Shown here: piece by piece, positions 18,136 through 26,670 of the stretch
Layout: each line of letters opens with the position of its first letter
Numbering within the stretch: the first letter of the stretch is position 1
DNA from: Verrucomicrobiota bacterium JB023
GTDB taxonomy: Bacteria > Verrucomicrobiota > Verrucomicrobiia > Verrucomicrobiales > Akkermansiaceae
DNA: 49,692 nucleotides
Reading direction: 5' to 3'
NCBI GenBank assembly: GCA_030673895.1
Contig: JAUTCR010000026.1
Coordinates: 1 to 49,692 of the forward strand
The notes under the pieces: model-generated
Seen by the model: the letters and a program-made list of their open reading frames with translations, nothing else
Databases searched by the model: none
Told to the model about the DNA's origin: nothing
Translations under genes and position numbers: made by a program

Positions 18136-20061
18136 TTAACGGGCGGAAGTGGAAAAGCGGCGCTTAATGAAGACCGCGATACCTATCAGGGCGACCAGGG
18201 AAGGCATCAGGAAGATATTCAGCTTGGTGTAACCAGCGGCGAGGGCGTCCTTCTGCTTACGAAGATCCTTCTCCAGTTCACGCAGGCGACCACGCGCTTC
18301 CACCTGCTTCTCGCGGGCAGAGGCGATCTCCGCTTGCAGCTCCGGGGTCGCCGCCAGACGGCCCTGCTCCTGCTGCTGCCTGACAAGCTCATTGATACGC
18401 TTGTTGGTCTCGTCGAGTTCGGCCTGCTCTTTCTGCAGCTTCTCGCCGAACTCCTTCTCGAACTCGGCATCCATCTCCTGCACCACCGTGAAGGGGCGCC
18501 GGCTGTCTCCTCGTGAGCGGGAGCCAATGAGGTGCTTCGAGCCAGTGACTTGGTCGAGCAGGTTGAAAAGGAAGGCCAAGTTATCTCCCTGGGGCAGAAC
18601 CAAGCCTTGGCGCAGCAATTGGGGATTGAAGGCGAATTGGTCGGCCAGGAAGTCGGAATCCGCAATCAGGAACACATTACCCGGCGAAGTCGATTCCTTA
18701 AGGAAGTCCTCGGCGGTCTCCTCGCTCTCGGCCTCGGCTGCCTCGGCAGCGACAGAGCCCTCTTCCGCATTCTCTTCCGCATCAGCCGGATTGCCTTCCG
18801 GATAAGCCGTCTTGAAGGTGCCCTTCACGTGAACGGCGAGGTCATACATCTTATCGTCGGTCCGGACGCTGGTCAGAAGCGTCGGGTCGAAGCGGGCGGC
18901 ACGGAAGCTATCGACAAAGCCCGATTGCTTGGAAGAGCGGATGAGCGAGGTCAGCTTCAACCCCTCTCCACCCTGCAGGGTGAAGGCGCCGGGGAAGACA
19001 ATGAAGAGTTCGTTGATGTTCTCCGTGATGATACTGCCATTATCGGGAACAGCCTCCTTGGTCAGGGAGAGGATGGAGGTGGAATCCCCCTGGGCGAGGC
19101 GGGTCCGGTATTTTCCGTCGGCCAGGGTCTGGTCTGAGATGAAGCTGACGCCCCAACTCTTGAGTAGCTCGTTGGAGAAGGTCGAGGTTGTCGGCGTCCC
19201 CGTCATTCCCATCATCGGATTGCCTCCCGCCGTCTGGCTGGCAATGAAGGAAAAGGAGTCGAGGGCGGCCACGATGGTGCCTCCTTCCAGAAGATATTGG
19301 TCGAGGAGAAACTCCGTCTCTGGCGTGATCCCCGCCGGATGAACGAGGAGGACTGCGGTGAGATCCTCCAGCTGGGCTGCCGTCGGCGTCATTGAAAGGT
19401 CCTCGACCTCATAAAACTGCTGCAGCTGCTGGTAAAACAAGCTCGGTCGAGTCGGCTGCTGCCCGGGCATCTGGGCCGGTGAGCCCGCGAGAGGCAGGGC
19501 GGACATGATGCCCAAGCGAGGGCGATCCGTGCGCGTGACCTGGGCAATGCGGGACGAGATCTCATACTCAAGCTGAGGCTCGCCAGAGGGATCAAGGTAT
19601 GGAATTGAAGCCTTCTGGTCGAGAGACTGAACGCTGAGACCAAGGTAAAGATTCTCCCCATTGATCTGCTGTCCCGCGATACCGTCCAGATTGGCGGAGT
19701 CCTCCGCATCCGTGTCCGGCTTCGGATCGAGATTCACGATGCGAAGATTATCGCCCGCGATCGCCTTATAGGCTTTCAGGAAGTCATCGACCTTCTTCAT
19801 GTACAACTTCAGCTGCTGGGGCATGAAGTCGGTATCACGAGTGGCGTAGTAATTAATGACGACCTCGGCGTCGGCCTCCTTGACGTCCTCCAGGATCGAT
19901 TTGGTCCCCTCCGTCAGGGTGTGGACCTTGCTCTCCGTCAGGTCGAGAGTCTTGTTACCGGCGGAGCTGATCGCCATCAACCAATTGGCGAAGAAGGCAA
20001 TCGCCAGCAAAGCCGCGATGCCGAGAATAGCGTTGAGAGTGGGATTGTTGGACTGTTTCAT
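18136..20061 (-). CDS. GldG-family ABC-associated membrane protein
   Basis: This protein of 641 residues starts at MKQSNNPTLNAILG. It has an N-terminal membrane segment (about 8-28), a large extracytoplasmic GldG-type domain beginning around KTLDLTESKVHTLTEGT, a coiled-coil stretch near 560-615 and a C-terminal transmembrane helix before a basic tail. The start at 20061 avoids overlap with the upstream permease, which ends at 20096. GldG-type proteins form part of ABC complexes required for gliding in Bacteroidetes, but homologues occur in many non-gliding bacteria. Here it follows GldA- and GldF-like genes in order. Confidence 0.85.
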   Translation of the reverse strand: MKQSNNPTLNAILGIAALLAIAFFANWLMAISSAGNKTLDLTESKVHTLTEGTKSILEDVKEADAEVVINYYATRDTDFMPQQLKLYMKKVDDFLKAYKAIAGDNLRIVNLDPKPDTDAEDSANLDGIAGQQINGENLYLGLSVQSLDQKASIPYLDPSGEPQLEYEISSRIAQVTRTDRPRLGIMSALPLAGSPAQMPGQQPTRPSLFYQQLQQFYEVEDLSMTPTAAQLEDLTAVLLVHPAGITPETEFLLDQYLLEGGTIVAALDSFSFIASQTAGGNPMMGMTGTPTTSTFSNELLKSWGVSFISDQTLADGKYRTRLAQGDSTSILSLTKEAVPDNGSIITENINELFIVFPGAFTLQGGEGLKLTSLIRSSKQSGFVDSFRAARFDPTLLTSVRTDDKMYDLAVHVKGTFKTAYPEGNPADAEENAEEGSVAAEAAEAESEETAEDFLKESTSPGNVFLIADSDFLADQFAFNPQLLRQGLVLPQGDNLAFLFNLLDQVTGSKHLIGSRSRGDSRRPFTVVQEMDAEFEKEFGEKLQKEQAELDETNKRINELVRQQQEQGRLAATPELQAEIASAREKQVEARGRLRELEKDLRKQKDALAAGYTKLNIFLMPSLVALIGIAVFIKRRFSTSAR

Positions 20062-20095
20062 GGGAATGTTAACAGGTTCTAACAGTTGCAAGTTT

Positions 20096-20830
20096 TTAGC
20101 TGCGTCGTGCGCTGAGGATGGCTGACGTTCCAATCAGGGACGCCATGATCAAGGTGGTGAACCAGACGAAGTCTTGCAGGCGGAAGGCGCCCCGCATCAG
20201 CGACCGGAAGTGGTCCCAGACACCAAAGGACAGCATCGCCTCCACCAACCAACGGGGAGCATTCTTGGAGGCCTCGATGACGAAATCGCCGTAGCTGCAA
20301 AGCACCATCAGGACGCAAATGGCCACCGAAACAATGAGGCAGACCACCTGATCACGGGTGAAGGCGGAGACCAGCATGGTCAGGGCCAGGAACGTGCAGC
20401 AGACGAGGAAGCTCCCCAGATAGCCTGAGAAGATGGTCAGGTTATCAGGCTCACCGAGGCGATTGACGGTGATCCAGATGGGGAAGGTCAGAGCCACAGC
20501 CGCCAGGCAGACGGTGGCAGCGGCCAAGTATTTACCCACAATCGCGGACCAGATGGTCGTCGGCAGGGTCCCGAGCAGCTCGATGGTGCCCGTCCGTTGC
20601 TCGTCAGACCACAGCCCCATGCCTACGGCCGGTGCCAGAAGCATGAAGAGCCATGGATGCCAAAAGAAGAAAGAGTACTCGAGATTGGCATCCCCGATGC
20701 GGAAAAATCGTCCGAAGGTGAAAGTCAGAGCCATCACGAGGATGAGGAAGATGATGATGATGGCGTAAGCTGTCGGCCGGGTGAAGTAGGCCGAGAGTTC
20801 GCGCTTATAGATAGCGAGTGCGGTTTTCAT
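20096..20830 (-). CDS. ABC-2 type permease, GldF-like
   Basis: This is a 244-residue permease with about six transmembrane segments. The start MKTALAIYKRELSAYFTRP is typical of ABC-2/GldF permeases, and it carries the family-like segment LWSDEQRTGTIELLGTLP at about residues 73-90. It lies 93 bases after the ABC ATPase gene and 34 bases before the GldG-like gene, and forms the channel of this putative exporter. Confidence 0.87.
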   Translation of the reverse strand: MKTALAIYKRELSAYFTRPTAYAIIIIFLILVMALTFTFGRFFRIGDANLEYSFFFWHPWLFMLLAPAVGMGLWSDEQRTGTIELLGTLPTTIWSAIVGKYLAAATVCLAAVALTFPIWITVNRLGEPDNLTIFSGYLGSFLVCCTFLALTMLVSAFTRDQVVCLIVSVAICVLMVLCSYGDFVIEASKNAPRWLVEAMLSFGVWDHFRSLMRGAFRLQDFVWFTTLIMASLIGTSAILSARRS

Positions 20831-20923
20831 GGAAAGTGAAGGATTCGTTCGAGGTCTTAACGGAGGGTCCGGCGAGAACGGATGCGAAGGCCGCGCTGCC
20901 GGGAACTTGGGTCAGGACAGGGT

Positions 20924-21652
20924 TCAGGCTACTTTGGCAGTATCGCGGGTCGTCACTTTTCGGAAAAGCTCGTGAAGAGAGCCATCCCCTTTCTCTTTCA
21001 ACTCGGCGGGAGTGCCGTCGGCAACGATGCGGCCCCGGTCAACAATCACCGCACGGCTGCAAGCGGCCTCCACCTCCTCAAGGATGTGTGTGGAGAAGAG
21101 CACCGCCTTCTCCTTACCCAGCTCCTTGATGAGACGGCGGACTTCATGCTTCTGGTTCGGATCCAATCCGTCGGTCGGCTCATCGAGAATGAGCACCTCA
21201 GGGTCGTGAATCAGCGATTGCGCAAGACAAGTCCGGTGCCGGTAGCCCTTGGACAGGGTGTCAATCGCCTGCTTGGCGACAGACTGGAGGAAGCAGGTAT
21301 CGATCACTCGTGAGACTGCCTCCTTCTTGGCCTTCCCCTTGATACCACGCATCTCCGCGACCCAGCCCAGGAAGCTGGAAACCGTCATGTCGTTATAGAG
21401 GGGCGCCGATTCCGGGAGGTAGCCGATCTTGGTCTTCGCTTCCTCAGCTTGATCCCGCATCGAGATGCCGCAGATCTGGATATCACCAGAGGTAGCCGGG
21501 AAGAAACCGGTTACCATGCGCATCGTCGTCGACTTCCCCGCCCCATTCGGCCCGAGGAAACCGAGAACCTCGCCTTTTGTGACGGTGAAACTCAGGTTAT
21601 CAACCGCGACCTTGGGACCAAATCGCTTGGTCAGATTCTTTACTTCAATCAT
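20924..21652 (-). CDS. ABC transporter ATPase, GldA-like
   Basis: This 242-residue ABC ATPase has Walker A GPNGAGKST at 34-42, signature LSKGYRHR (about 133), Walker B VLILDEPTDGLD (about 152-163) and H-loop STHILEE (about 189). It is the first gene of the minus-strand cluster ABC ATPase, permease, GldG-like, DUF4340 and unknown. The LSKGY signature and the neighbours match the GldA group. Upstream is a 253-base divergent region shared with the ParA-like gene. Confidence 0.9.
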   Translation of the reverse strand: MIEVKNLTKRFGPKVAVDNLSFTVTKGEVLGFLGPNGAGKSTTMRMVTGFFPATSGDIQICGISMRDQAEEAKTKIGYLPESAPLYNDMTVSSFLGWVAEMRGIKGKAKKEAVSRVIDTCFLQSVAKQAIDTLSKGYRHRTCLAQSLIHDPEVLILDEPTDGLDPNQKHEVRRLIKELGKEKAVLFSTHILEEVEAACSRAVIVDRGRIVADGTPAELKEKGDGSLHELFRKVTTRDTAKVA

Positions 21653-21905
21653 GGATTGGATTCTTGAATTGCAAGGGCATGTGGCCTCAAAAAACGGGGC
21701 GAATCTTAATCAGGTTTCTTCTTTTTCAAGGGAAAAATTGCAGCCTGAGCAGGTACCTCGATGGGGTTCCTTGCATCCGCTTTTTGAGCGAACTTTCGCG
21801 CATTTTCCGTCGTTTGAAGCTCCGTCGAAAGAAGCGTCACCGAAATCGCTTTTGTCATCGAATTCGTGTTTGCAGTCACCTCCTTGCCTGCTTGTTTAGC
21901 AAGCA

Positions 21906-22595
21906 ATGAAACCCACCATTCACCTCGTCGGAGGCGAGAAAGGCGGCGTTGGGAAGTCCGTTTTCTCTCGTTACCTGGCCCAATATTTCATCGACGAACA
22001 GATCCCCTTCGCAGGGCTCGATTCAGATCGCTCGCACCAATCCTTCTCCCGCTTCTATTCCGACTACACGTCCTCTATCGATCTGGAGGATCCGGAATCG
22101 CTCGACCACATCGTGGAGGCCGTCTTGGAGCAGGACTCGCTACAGGTCCTTGTCGACCTTGCTGCCCAGAGCGCCAAGCCTCTCTGGAACTGGTTCAGCG
22201 AGGCCGAGGTTCTCGACCTCCTGCAAGAGAATGGCATCCGCCTCATGTGCTGGCATGTCCTCGACGATAGCCGGGACGGGGTGGAAATGCTGGGCAAGCT
22301 CTTGGATCAATTCGGCGACCAGGCGCAATACGTCGTCGTCCTCAATCAAGGGCGGGGGCAGGACTTCACGGTCTTTCACCGTTCCCCGGAACGTGATCGC
22401 CTCAATGATTTGGGGGGAAGCGTCATTGATTTTCCCAAGCTGCATCACGGGACCATGTCCAAGATCGATATGGCCGATGCCAGCTTCTGGGCGGCAGCCA
22501 ACAATCCCGCAGGCGGCCTCGCTCTCATGGATCGCCAGCGGGCGAAAGTTTGGCTCAAGCGCGCCCGGGCCGCCGTCCAGCGCGCCCTGACTTAA
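21906..22595 (+). CDS. Orphan ParA/MinD-type P-loop ATPase
   Basis: This is a 229-residue protein with a deviant Walker A EKGGVGKS at 11-18, carrying the signature lysine 12 and P-loop lysine 17. A DSD-type motif at about 39-41 (LDSDRSHQSF) follows, and a Walker B-like VLVDLAAQ lies near 81-88. These place it in the SIMIBI/ParA class, closer to the plasmid-transfer TraL/mobilisation type than to chromosomal Soj. No ParB and no parS-like repeat is seen beside it. Its stop is 18 bases from the convergent OmpA-family gene. Its role is unknown. Confidence 0.7.
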   Translation: MKPTIHLVGGEKGGVGKSVFSRYLAQYFIDEQIPFAGLDSDRSHQSFSRFYSDYTSSIDLEDPESLDHIVEAVLEQDSLQVLVDLAAQSAKPLWNWFSEAEVLDLLQENGIRLMCWHVLDDSRDGVEMLGKLLDQFGDQAQYVVVLNQGRGQDFTVFHRSPERDRLNDLGGSVIDFPKLHHGTMSKIDMADASFWAAANNPAGGLALMDRQRAKVWLKRARAAVQRALT

Positions 22596-22613
22596 GACCT
22601 GCTTGCCCGAAGG

Positions 22614-25028
22614 CTAGCGGATGACCTCGACCTCGACCCGCCGATTCCGCCGGCGGCTCTCCTCCGTTTCGTTGGACGCCTCCGGCTCGCGGTCGCCCAC
22701 TCCCTCACAACGAATAATGGCGGCTTCGGGAATCTCGTTAGCAATAAGGAAGTCCTTCAGCGTCTCCGCCCGCTGCTCACTGAGGCGTTGATTGCCTGAA
22801 GGGCTGCCCAGATTGCAAGTATGGCCACGAATTGCGAATTGCGCTTCTGGATACATCTCCAGAATTTGCCGCACCTCGGCGAGGACACGTTCTTGTTGGG
22901 CGATCACGTTGGCTGAGGCCAACTGATAGCGAACCGGCTCAATTTCCACGAAGCGGTCCCGCAGGCTCTTGGCCTCCTTGACGAGAACCTCATGGCCGAG
23001 CTGCAGTTGCCCCAGTTCCTTGCGAACGTTCTGCAACTCGGACTCACGCTTTCCCAAGGCCTCCTTCCCGGCCAGAGCCTCAGCCTCGACCGCGTTCTTC
23101 TTCTCCTCAACTTGCTTCACGCGAGCGCGTGCTTTCTCCAAGGCCTCTTCCTGCGCTTTCAGTTTCTCCCGCAGCTTGACCAGCTCATCCTCCGCCTGCT
23201 GACGCTTGGCCTCGGCCTCCTTGGCCACAGCGCCTCCATCGGCAGCTTCGGCCCTGAGCTTCTGGTAAGAGACCTGCAAGCCCTCGAAGTCCTTCAAGGT
23301 GGCCATGAGCGTGCCCTGCAGATCCTGCTGAGCCTTGGCCAGCCGGGTCACCTGGCCCTCCATCTCGTTGATTTTCTTCGTCTGCTCTGGCGAGGGCTTC
23401 TTGCGCGCCTCGGCAGCTTGCTCCCTGGCCTTCTGGATATCGGCCTGCGCCTTGGCCAAGGCTTGCTCAAGCTGATCGGTGACCTCACGCAGCTTGTTGG
23501 CTTCGCCACGGGCGGCGTCCCGGCCTTCCTTGACCTGCGCCAATTCCTTGCCTGCCTCCGCATATTGTGAGCGGGACGTCTCCAGCTCCCGCTCCAGTTG
23601 ATTGACCTGAGCCGCGCTCGCCTCACGCTGTTCCTGGACCTTGGCCAGTCTCTTCTGCAGCTCACTCATCTCGCCCGTCATCGCCTTCACCTCGGCAGAG
23701 AGACTCTTCTGCCGCTCCTTGCCGAGCGCCAGCTGGTCGCTGAGCGACTCCATCATGGCCACCTTCTCCATCAATTCCACGCGCTTCTCTGCAGATTCCT
23801 CCTGCTTCGCAAGCAACGCCAAGCTTTCCGCCCGCAAGGCCTCCTCGACCTTGTTGGCCGACTCCAGCTTTTGCCGCGCCGCCTTCAAGTCCTCGTTGCA
23901 AGCCTTCAATTCCTCGCGCAGGGAAGCCACTTCCGTCTCGAAGCTGCCCTTCTCCTTCTTCCAAGTCAGCGCAAGTTCCTCCGCCCGGCCAGCAAGTGCT
24001 TTCAGCTCGCCTTCCTGCCCCTTCACTTTTTCCCGCAAGGTCTTCAGCCGCTTCTCGCGGTCCTGCAGATCCCCGGCCGTTTTCTCATAGAGTCCCTTCA
24101 TCTCGGCCAGCTCCCGGCTCGACTCCTCGCGCTCTTCACGCCACGCCAAGGCCAGACCTTCCGCCTTGGCTCCCAGGTCTTCAAGTGACTCCGATTTGCG
24201 CAGCAAGCTCATGCGCAGCATATCATTCTGCCCTTGCTCGAAATTCCTGACCCCGAGGCGGCCCTCCAGCTTGGCAATCTCCTTCTTGAGTCGCTCGATC
24301 TCCTTCTCAAGCACTTTGCGCTTCTCCCGCCATTCGCCCGCCAATTTCGCTGTGGTGGCCACGGTCGCCTGCGTCTCCCTCACTTGGGCAGACTGGACTG
24401 CTTCAGCAACCTTCTGCCGCCACTCCTGCACCGATTTCTCCCAAGCCTTGTGGTCCCGAAGCCGGATGAGCTCGGATTCCTCGAGCTTTCTCACCGCCTC
24501 GTCGCGCTGCTCCTCCACCTCGACGATCCGCTGCTCCCACTGCTCCTGCTTCTTACCGAAGGCGACCCGGAGTTCGGTGAGTTGCTCTTCCAAGCCAGCC
24601 TTCAATTCTTCGCGCTCTTCCTCGAGAGCATCAATCTCGGCAAGTAGCTCCTTCTCCCGCTTCATGAAGGTCGCCCGCTCCTCCCGCAGGGTCTCCTTCC
24701 AATCGCGACGTGCGGCACGCAGCTCCTCCTGAAGAGCTGCCACCACCTGTGCGTCCGCCATGCTCAGGCCCAAGCCGGTGTCATTGCTCCGCCCTTTGAC
24801 TTGCTCGAAGGCCCGGACCGCAGCCGCCCGCTCGTGCAGTGCGATATCAAGCTCCTTCTTCAGCGTCGTCACTTCACTGCGCACCTTCAGGTAATCGTCC
24901 ACCGGGACGATGCCGATATTCACTTCATCAGCCGGAATCGGGGCCTCGTCTTCGGCAAAAGGACTGACCACGGAGGTCTGGCCGCAGAGCAGAGTGGAGC
25001 TGGAAACTAAGAGCAAGAGAGACTTCAT
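22614..25028 (-). CDS. Long coiled-coil protein with C-terminal OmpA domain
   Basis: This protein of about 804 residues starts at MKSLLLLVSSSTLLCGQ, which reads as a signal peptide with a possible lipobox-like LLCG. Residues about 50-690 are almost continuous coiled coil. The C-terminus (about 700-804) is an OmpA/MotB-type peptidoglycan-binding domain, with IRGHTCNLG, NQRLSEQRAETLKDFL and the final NRRVEVEV. It is probably an envelope protein spanning from membrane to peptidoglycan. The start at 25028 is preferred; the longer frame to 25106 has no signal sequence. It is divergent from tgt. Confidence 0.85.
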   Translation of the reverse strand: MKSLLLLVSSSTLLCGQTSVVSPFAEDEAPIPADEVNIGIVPVDDYLKVRSEVTTLKKELDIALHERAAAVRAFEQVKGRSNDTGLGLSMADAQVVAALQEELRAARRDWKETLREERATFMKREKELLAEIDALEEEREELKAGLEEQLTELRVAFGKKQEQWEQRIVEVEEQRDEAVRKLEESELIRLRDHKAWEKSVQEWRQKVAEAVQSAQVRETQATVATTAKLAGEWREKRKVLEKEIERLKKEIAKLEGRLGVRNFEQGQNDMLRMSLLRKSESLEDLGAKAEGLALAWREEREESSRELAEMKGLYEKTAGDLQDREKRLKTLREKVKGQEGELKALAGRAEELALTWKKEKGSFETEVASLREELKACNEDLKAARQKLESANKVEEALRAESLALLAKQEESAEKRVELMEKVAMMESLSDQLALGKERQKSLSAEVKAMTGEMSELQKRLAKVQEQREASAAQVNQLERELETSRSQYAEAGKELAQVKEGRDAARGEANKLREVTDQLEQALAKAQADIQKAREQAAEARKKPSPEQTKKINEMEGQVTRLAKAQQDLQGTLMATLKDFEGLQVSYQKLRAEAADGGAVAKEAEAKRQQAEDELVKLREKLKAQEEALEKARARVKQVEEKKNAVEAEALAGKEALGKRESELQNVRKELGQLQLGHEVLVKEAKSLRDRFVEIEPVRYQLASANVIAQQERVLAEVRQILEMYPEAQFAIRGHTCNLGSPSGNQRLSEQRAETLKDFLIANEIPEAAIIRCEGVGDREPEASNETEESRRRNRRVEVEVIR

Positions 25029-25162
25029 GCGTTTCTTGCACTCTAATGATCTCAAATCGTAGGAAAATGAGAAAATTCGCAGAATGACTAATAATGTTCT
25101 GGCCACTCATCCTTCTCGACACATGGGGACAATTGACCGACCCTCTCCGCCCTTTCGCCACG

Positions 25163-26296
25163 ATGTTTTCGCTTCAAGCCACTTGCCCCGACACCAAAGC
25201 CCGCGCCGGCACCATGAACCTGCCCCATGCGGCGGTGGAAACCCCCGTCTTCATGCCCGTCGGCACTCAAGGCTCCGTCAAAACCCTCCATCCCCGCGAG
25301 CTTAATGATGAGCTGGGAGCGCGGATCATCCTCGGCAATACCTACCACCTCTGGCTCCGGCCCGGCACCGACATCATCGGCAAGATGGGCGGCTTGCATG
25401 ACTTCTCAGCTTGGCCCAATGCCTTGCTCACCGACTCCGGCGGCTTCCAAGTTTGGTCGCTGGCTAAATTACGCAAAATTTCCGAGAAAGGCGTCACCTT
25501 CCAGTCCCATCTCGACGGCTCCCGCCTCGAGCTCACTCCCGAGAAATCGATGGAAATCCAGTCCATCCTCGGCTCCGACATTGCCATGCTCTTCGACGAG
25601 TGCCCGCCCTATCCCTGCGAGCGGGCTTATGCGGAGGAGTCCACGGCCTTGACCAGCCGTTGGGCCAAGCGGTGCAAGGAATGGATCGAGACCGCAGGAC
25701 AGAACGCGCCCAAGCCCCAGCATCACTTCGGCATCGTCCAAGGCTCGATCTACGAGGATCTTCGCGAGCGTTCGGCCAAGGATCTCGTTGACCTCGACTT
25801 CGACGGTTACGCCATCGGCGGCGTCTCAGTGGGCGAGCCCGAGGTGGAAATGATGAGAGCCATCGACAATGCCGAGCCATACCTTCCGCAGGAAAAGCCC
25901 CGCTATGCGATGGGCCTGGGCACCCCTCCCCAGATCCTCGCCATGATTGCCCGGGGCGTTGACATGTTTGACTGCGTGCATCCCACCCGCTCAGCCCGTC
26001 ACGGCCTCGCTTACACCCCCGATGGACCCATCCATATCAAGAACGCCCGCTTCGCCGATGATCCCCGCCCGCTGACCGAAGATTGCCATCCGCACCTTCG
26101 CCAATTCTCCCGCGCCTACCTCCGTCACCTTTTCAAGGCCGGGGAAATCCTCGCTTTAAGATTGCTTTCATTCCACAATCTTGATTTTTACCTCCGCCTC
26201 ACACGTGCGGCCCGGAAGGCTATTCTGGAAGGCAATTTCCCTGCATTCCACGCTGACTTCCTAGCTCGCTACGAGTCCCAGACAAGCAAATCATGA
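25163..26296 (+). CDS. tgt: Queuine tRNA-guanine transglycosylase
   Basis: This protein of 377 residues replaces guanine-34 of GUN-anticodon tRNAs with the queuosine precursor preQ1. Catalytic motifs are present: DSGGFQVWSL (Asp91, general base), FDECPPYP, GIVQGS (about 191), GGVSVGEP (about 219) and MFDCVHPTRSARHG with nucleophile Asp270. The C-terminal zinc region is odd. Where E. coli has C302, C304, C307 and H333, a constant offset of 5 gives Asp307, His309, Leu312 and His338, in the context DCHPHLRQFSRAYL. I chose the ATG at 25163 because homologues start close to FSLQATCPDTKARAG. It overlaps yajC by 4 bases and heads the conserved tgt-yajC-secDF group. Confidence 0.95.
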   Translation: MFSLQATCPDTKARAGTMNLPHAAVETPVFMPVGTQGSVKTLHPRELNDELGARIILGNTYHLWLRPGTDIIGKMGGLHDFSAWPNALLTDSGGFQVWSLAKLRKISEKGVTFQSHLDGSRLELTPEKSMEIQSILGSDIAMLFDECPPYPCERAYAEESTALTSRWAKRCKEWIETAGQNAPKPQHHFGIVQGSIYEDLRERSAKDLVDLDFDGYAIGGVSVGEPEVEMMRAIDNAEPYLPQEKPRYAMGLGTPPQILAMIARGVDMFDCVHPTRSARHGLAYTPDGPIHIKNARFADDPRPLTEDCHPHLRQFSRAYLRHLFKAGEILALRLLSFHNLDFYLRLTRAARKAILEGNFPAFHADFLARYESQTSKS

Positions 26297-26646
26297 GTTT
26301 TCAGTCCTTTTCCGTCCTCGCCCAAGCCCCGGGCCCCGGTGGCATCCTTTCCCAGCCCTGGTTCCCGCTCCTGCTGATGGTGGCGATGTTCTATCTCCTC
26401 ATCATCCGGCCACAGCAGAAGCAGCGTAAAGAGTTGGAAGCCCGCATCGCCTCGATGGAAAAGGGCGACAAGGTCATTACCAACAGCGGCCTCCACGGCA
26501 CCGTGCACCAAATCTCTGAAAAAACCGTCACCCTCAAACCCGGTGGAGAGAATGTTTTCCTAACGTTCGAAAAAAGCTCCATCCAAGTCGTCAACAAACT
26601 CAAGTCCACCAAGGACGAGGAGAAGGCTGACGACGCCAAGAAATAA
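26293..26646 (+). CDS. yajC: Preprotein translocase subunit YajC
   Basis: This 117-residue protein has one transmembrane segment (about residues 22-41) ending in IIRPQQKQRKE, the YajC hallmark, followed by a small soluble domain with GDKVITNSGLHGTV. YajC is an accessory subunit bound to SecDF at the Sec translocon. The start overlaps the tgt stop (ATGA), and secDF follows after 24 bases, so the three genes are coupled. Confidence 0.95.
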   Translation: MSFQSFSVLAQAPGPGGILSQPWFPLLLMVAMFYLLIIRPQQKQRKELEARIASMEKGDKVITNSGLHGTVHQISEKTVTLKPGGENVFLTFEKSSIQVVNKLKSTKDEEKADDAKK

Positions 26647-26670
26647 GGCCCCCTTTCCCCTCATCAATCC

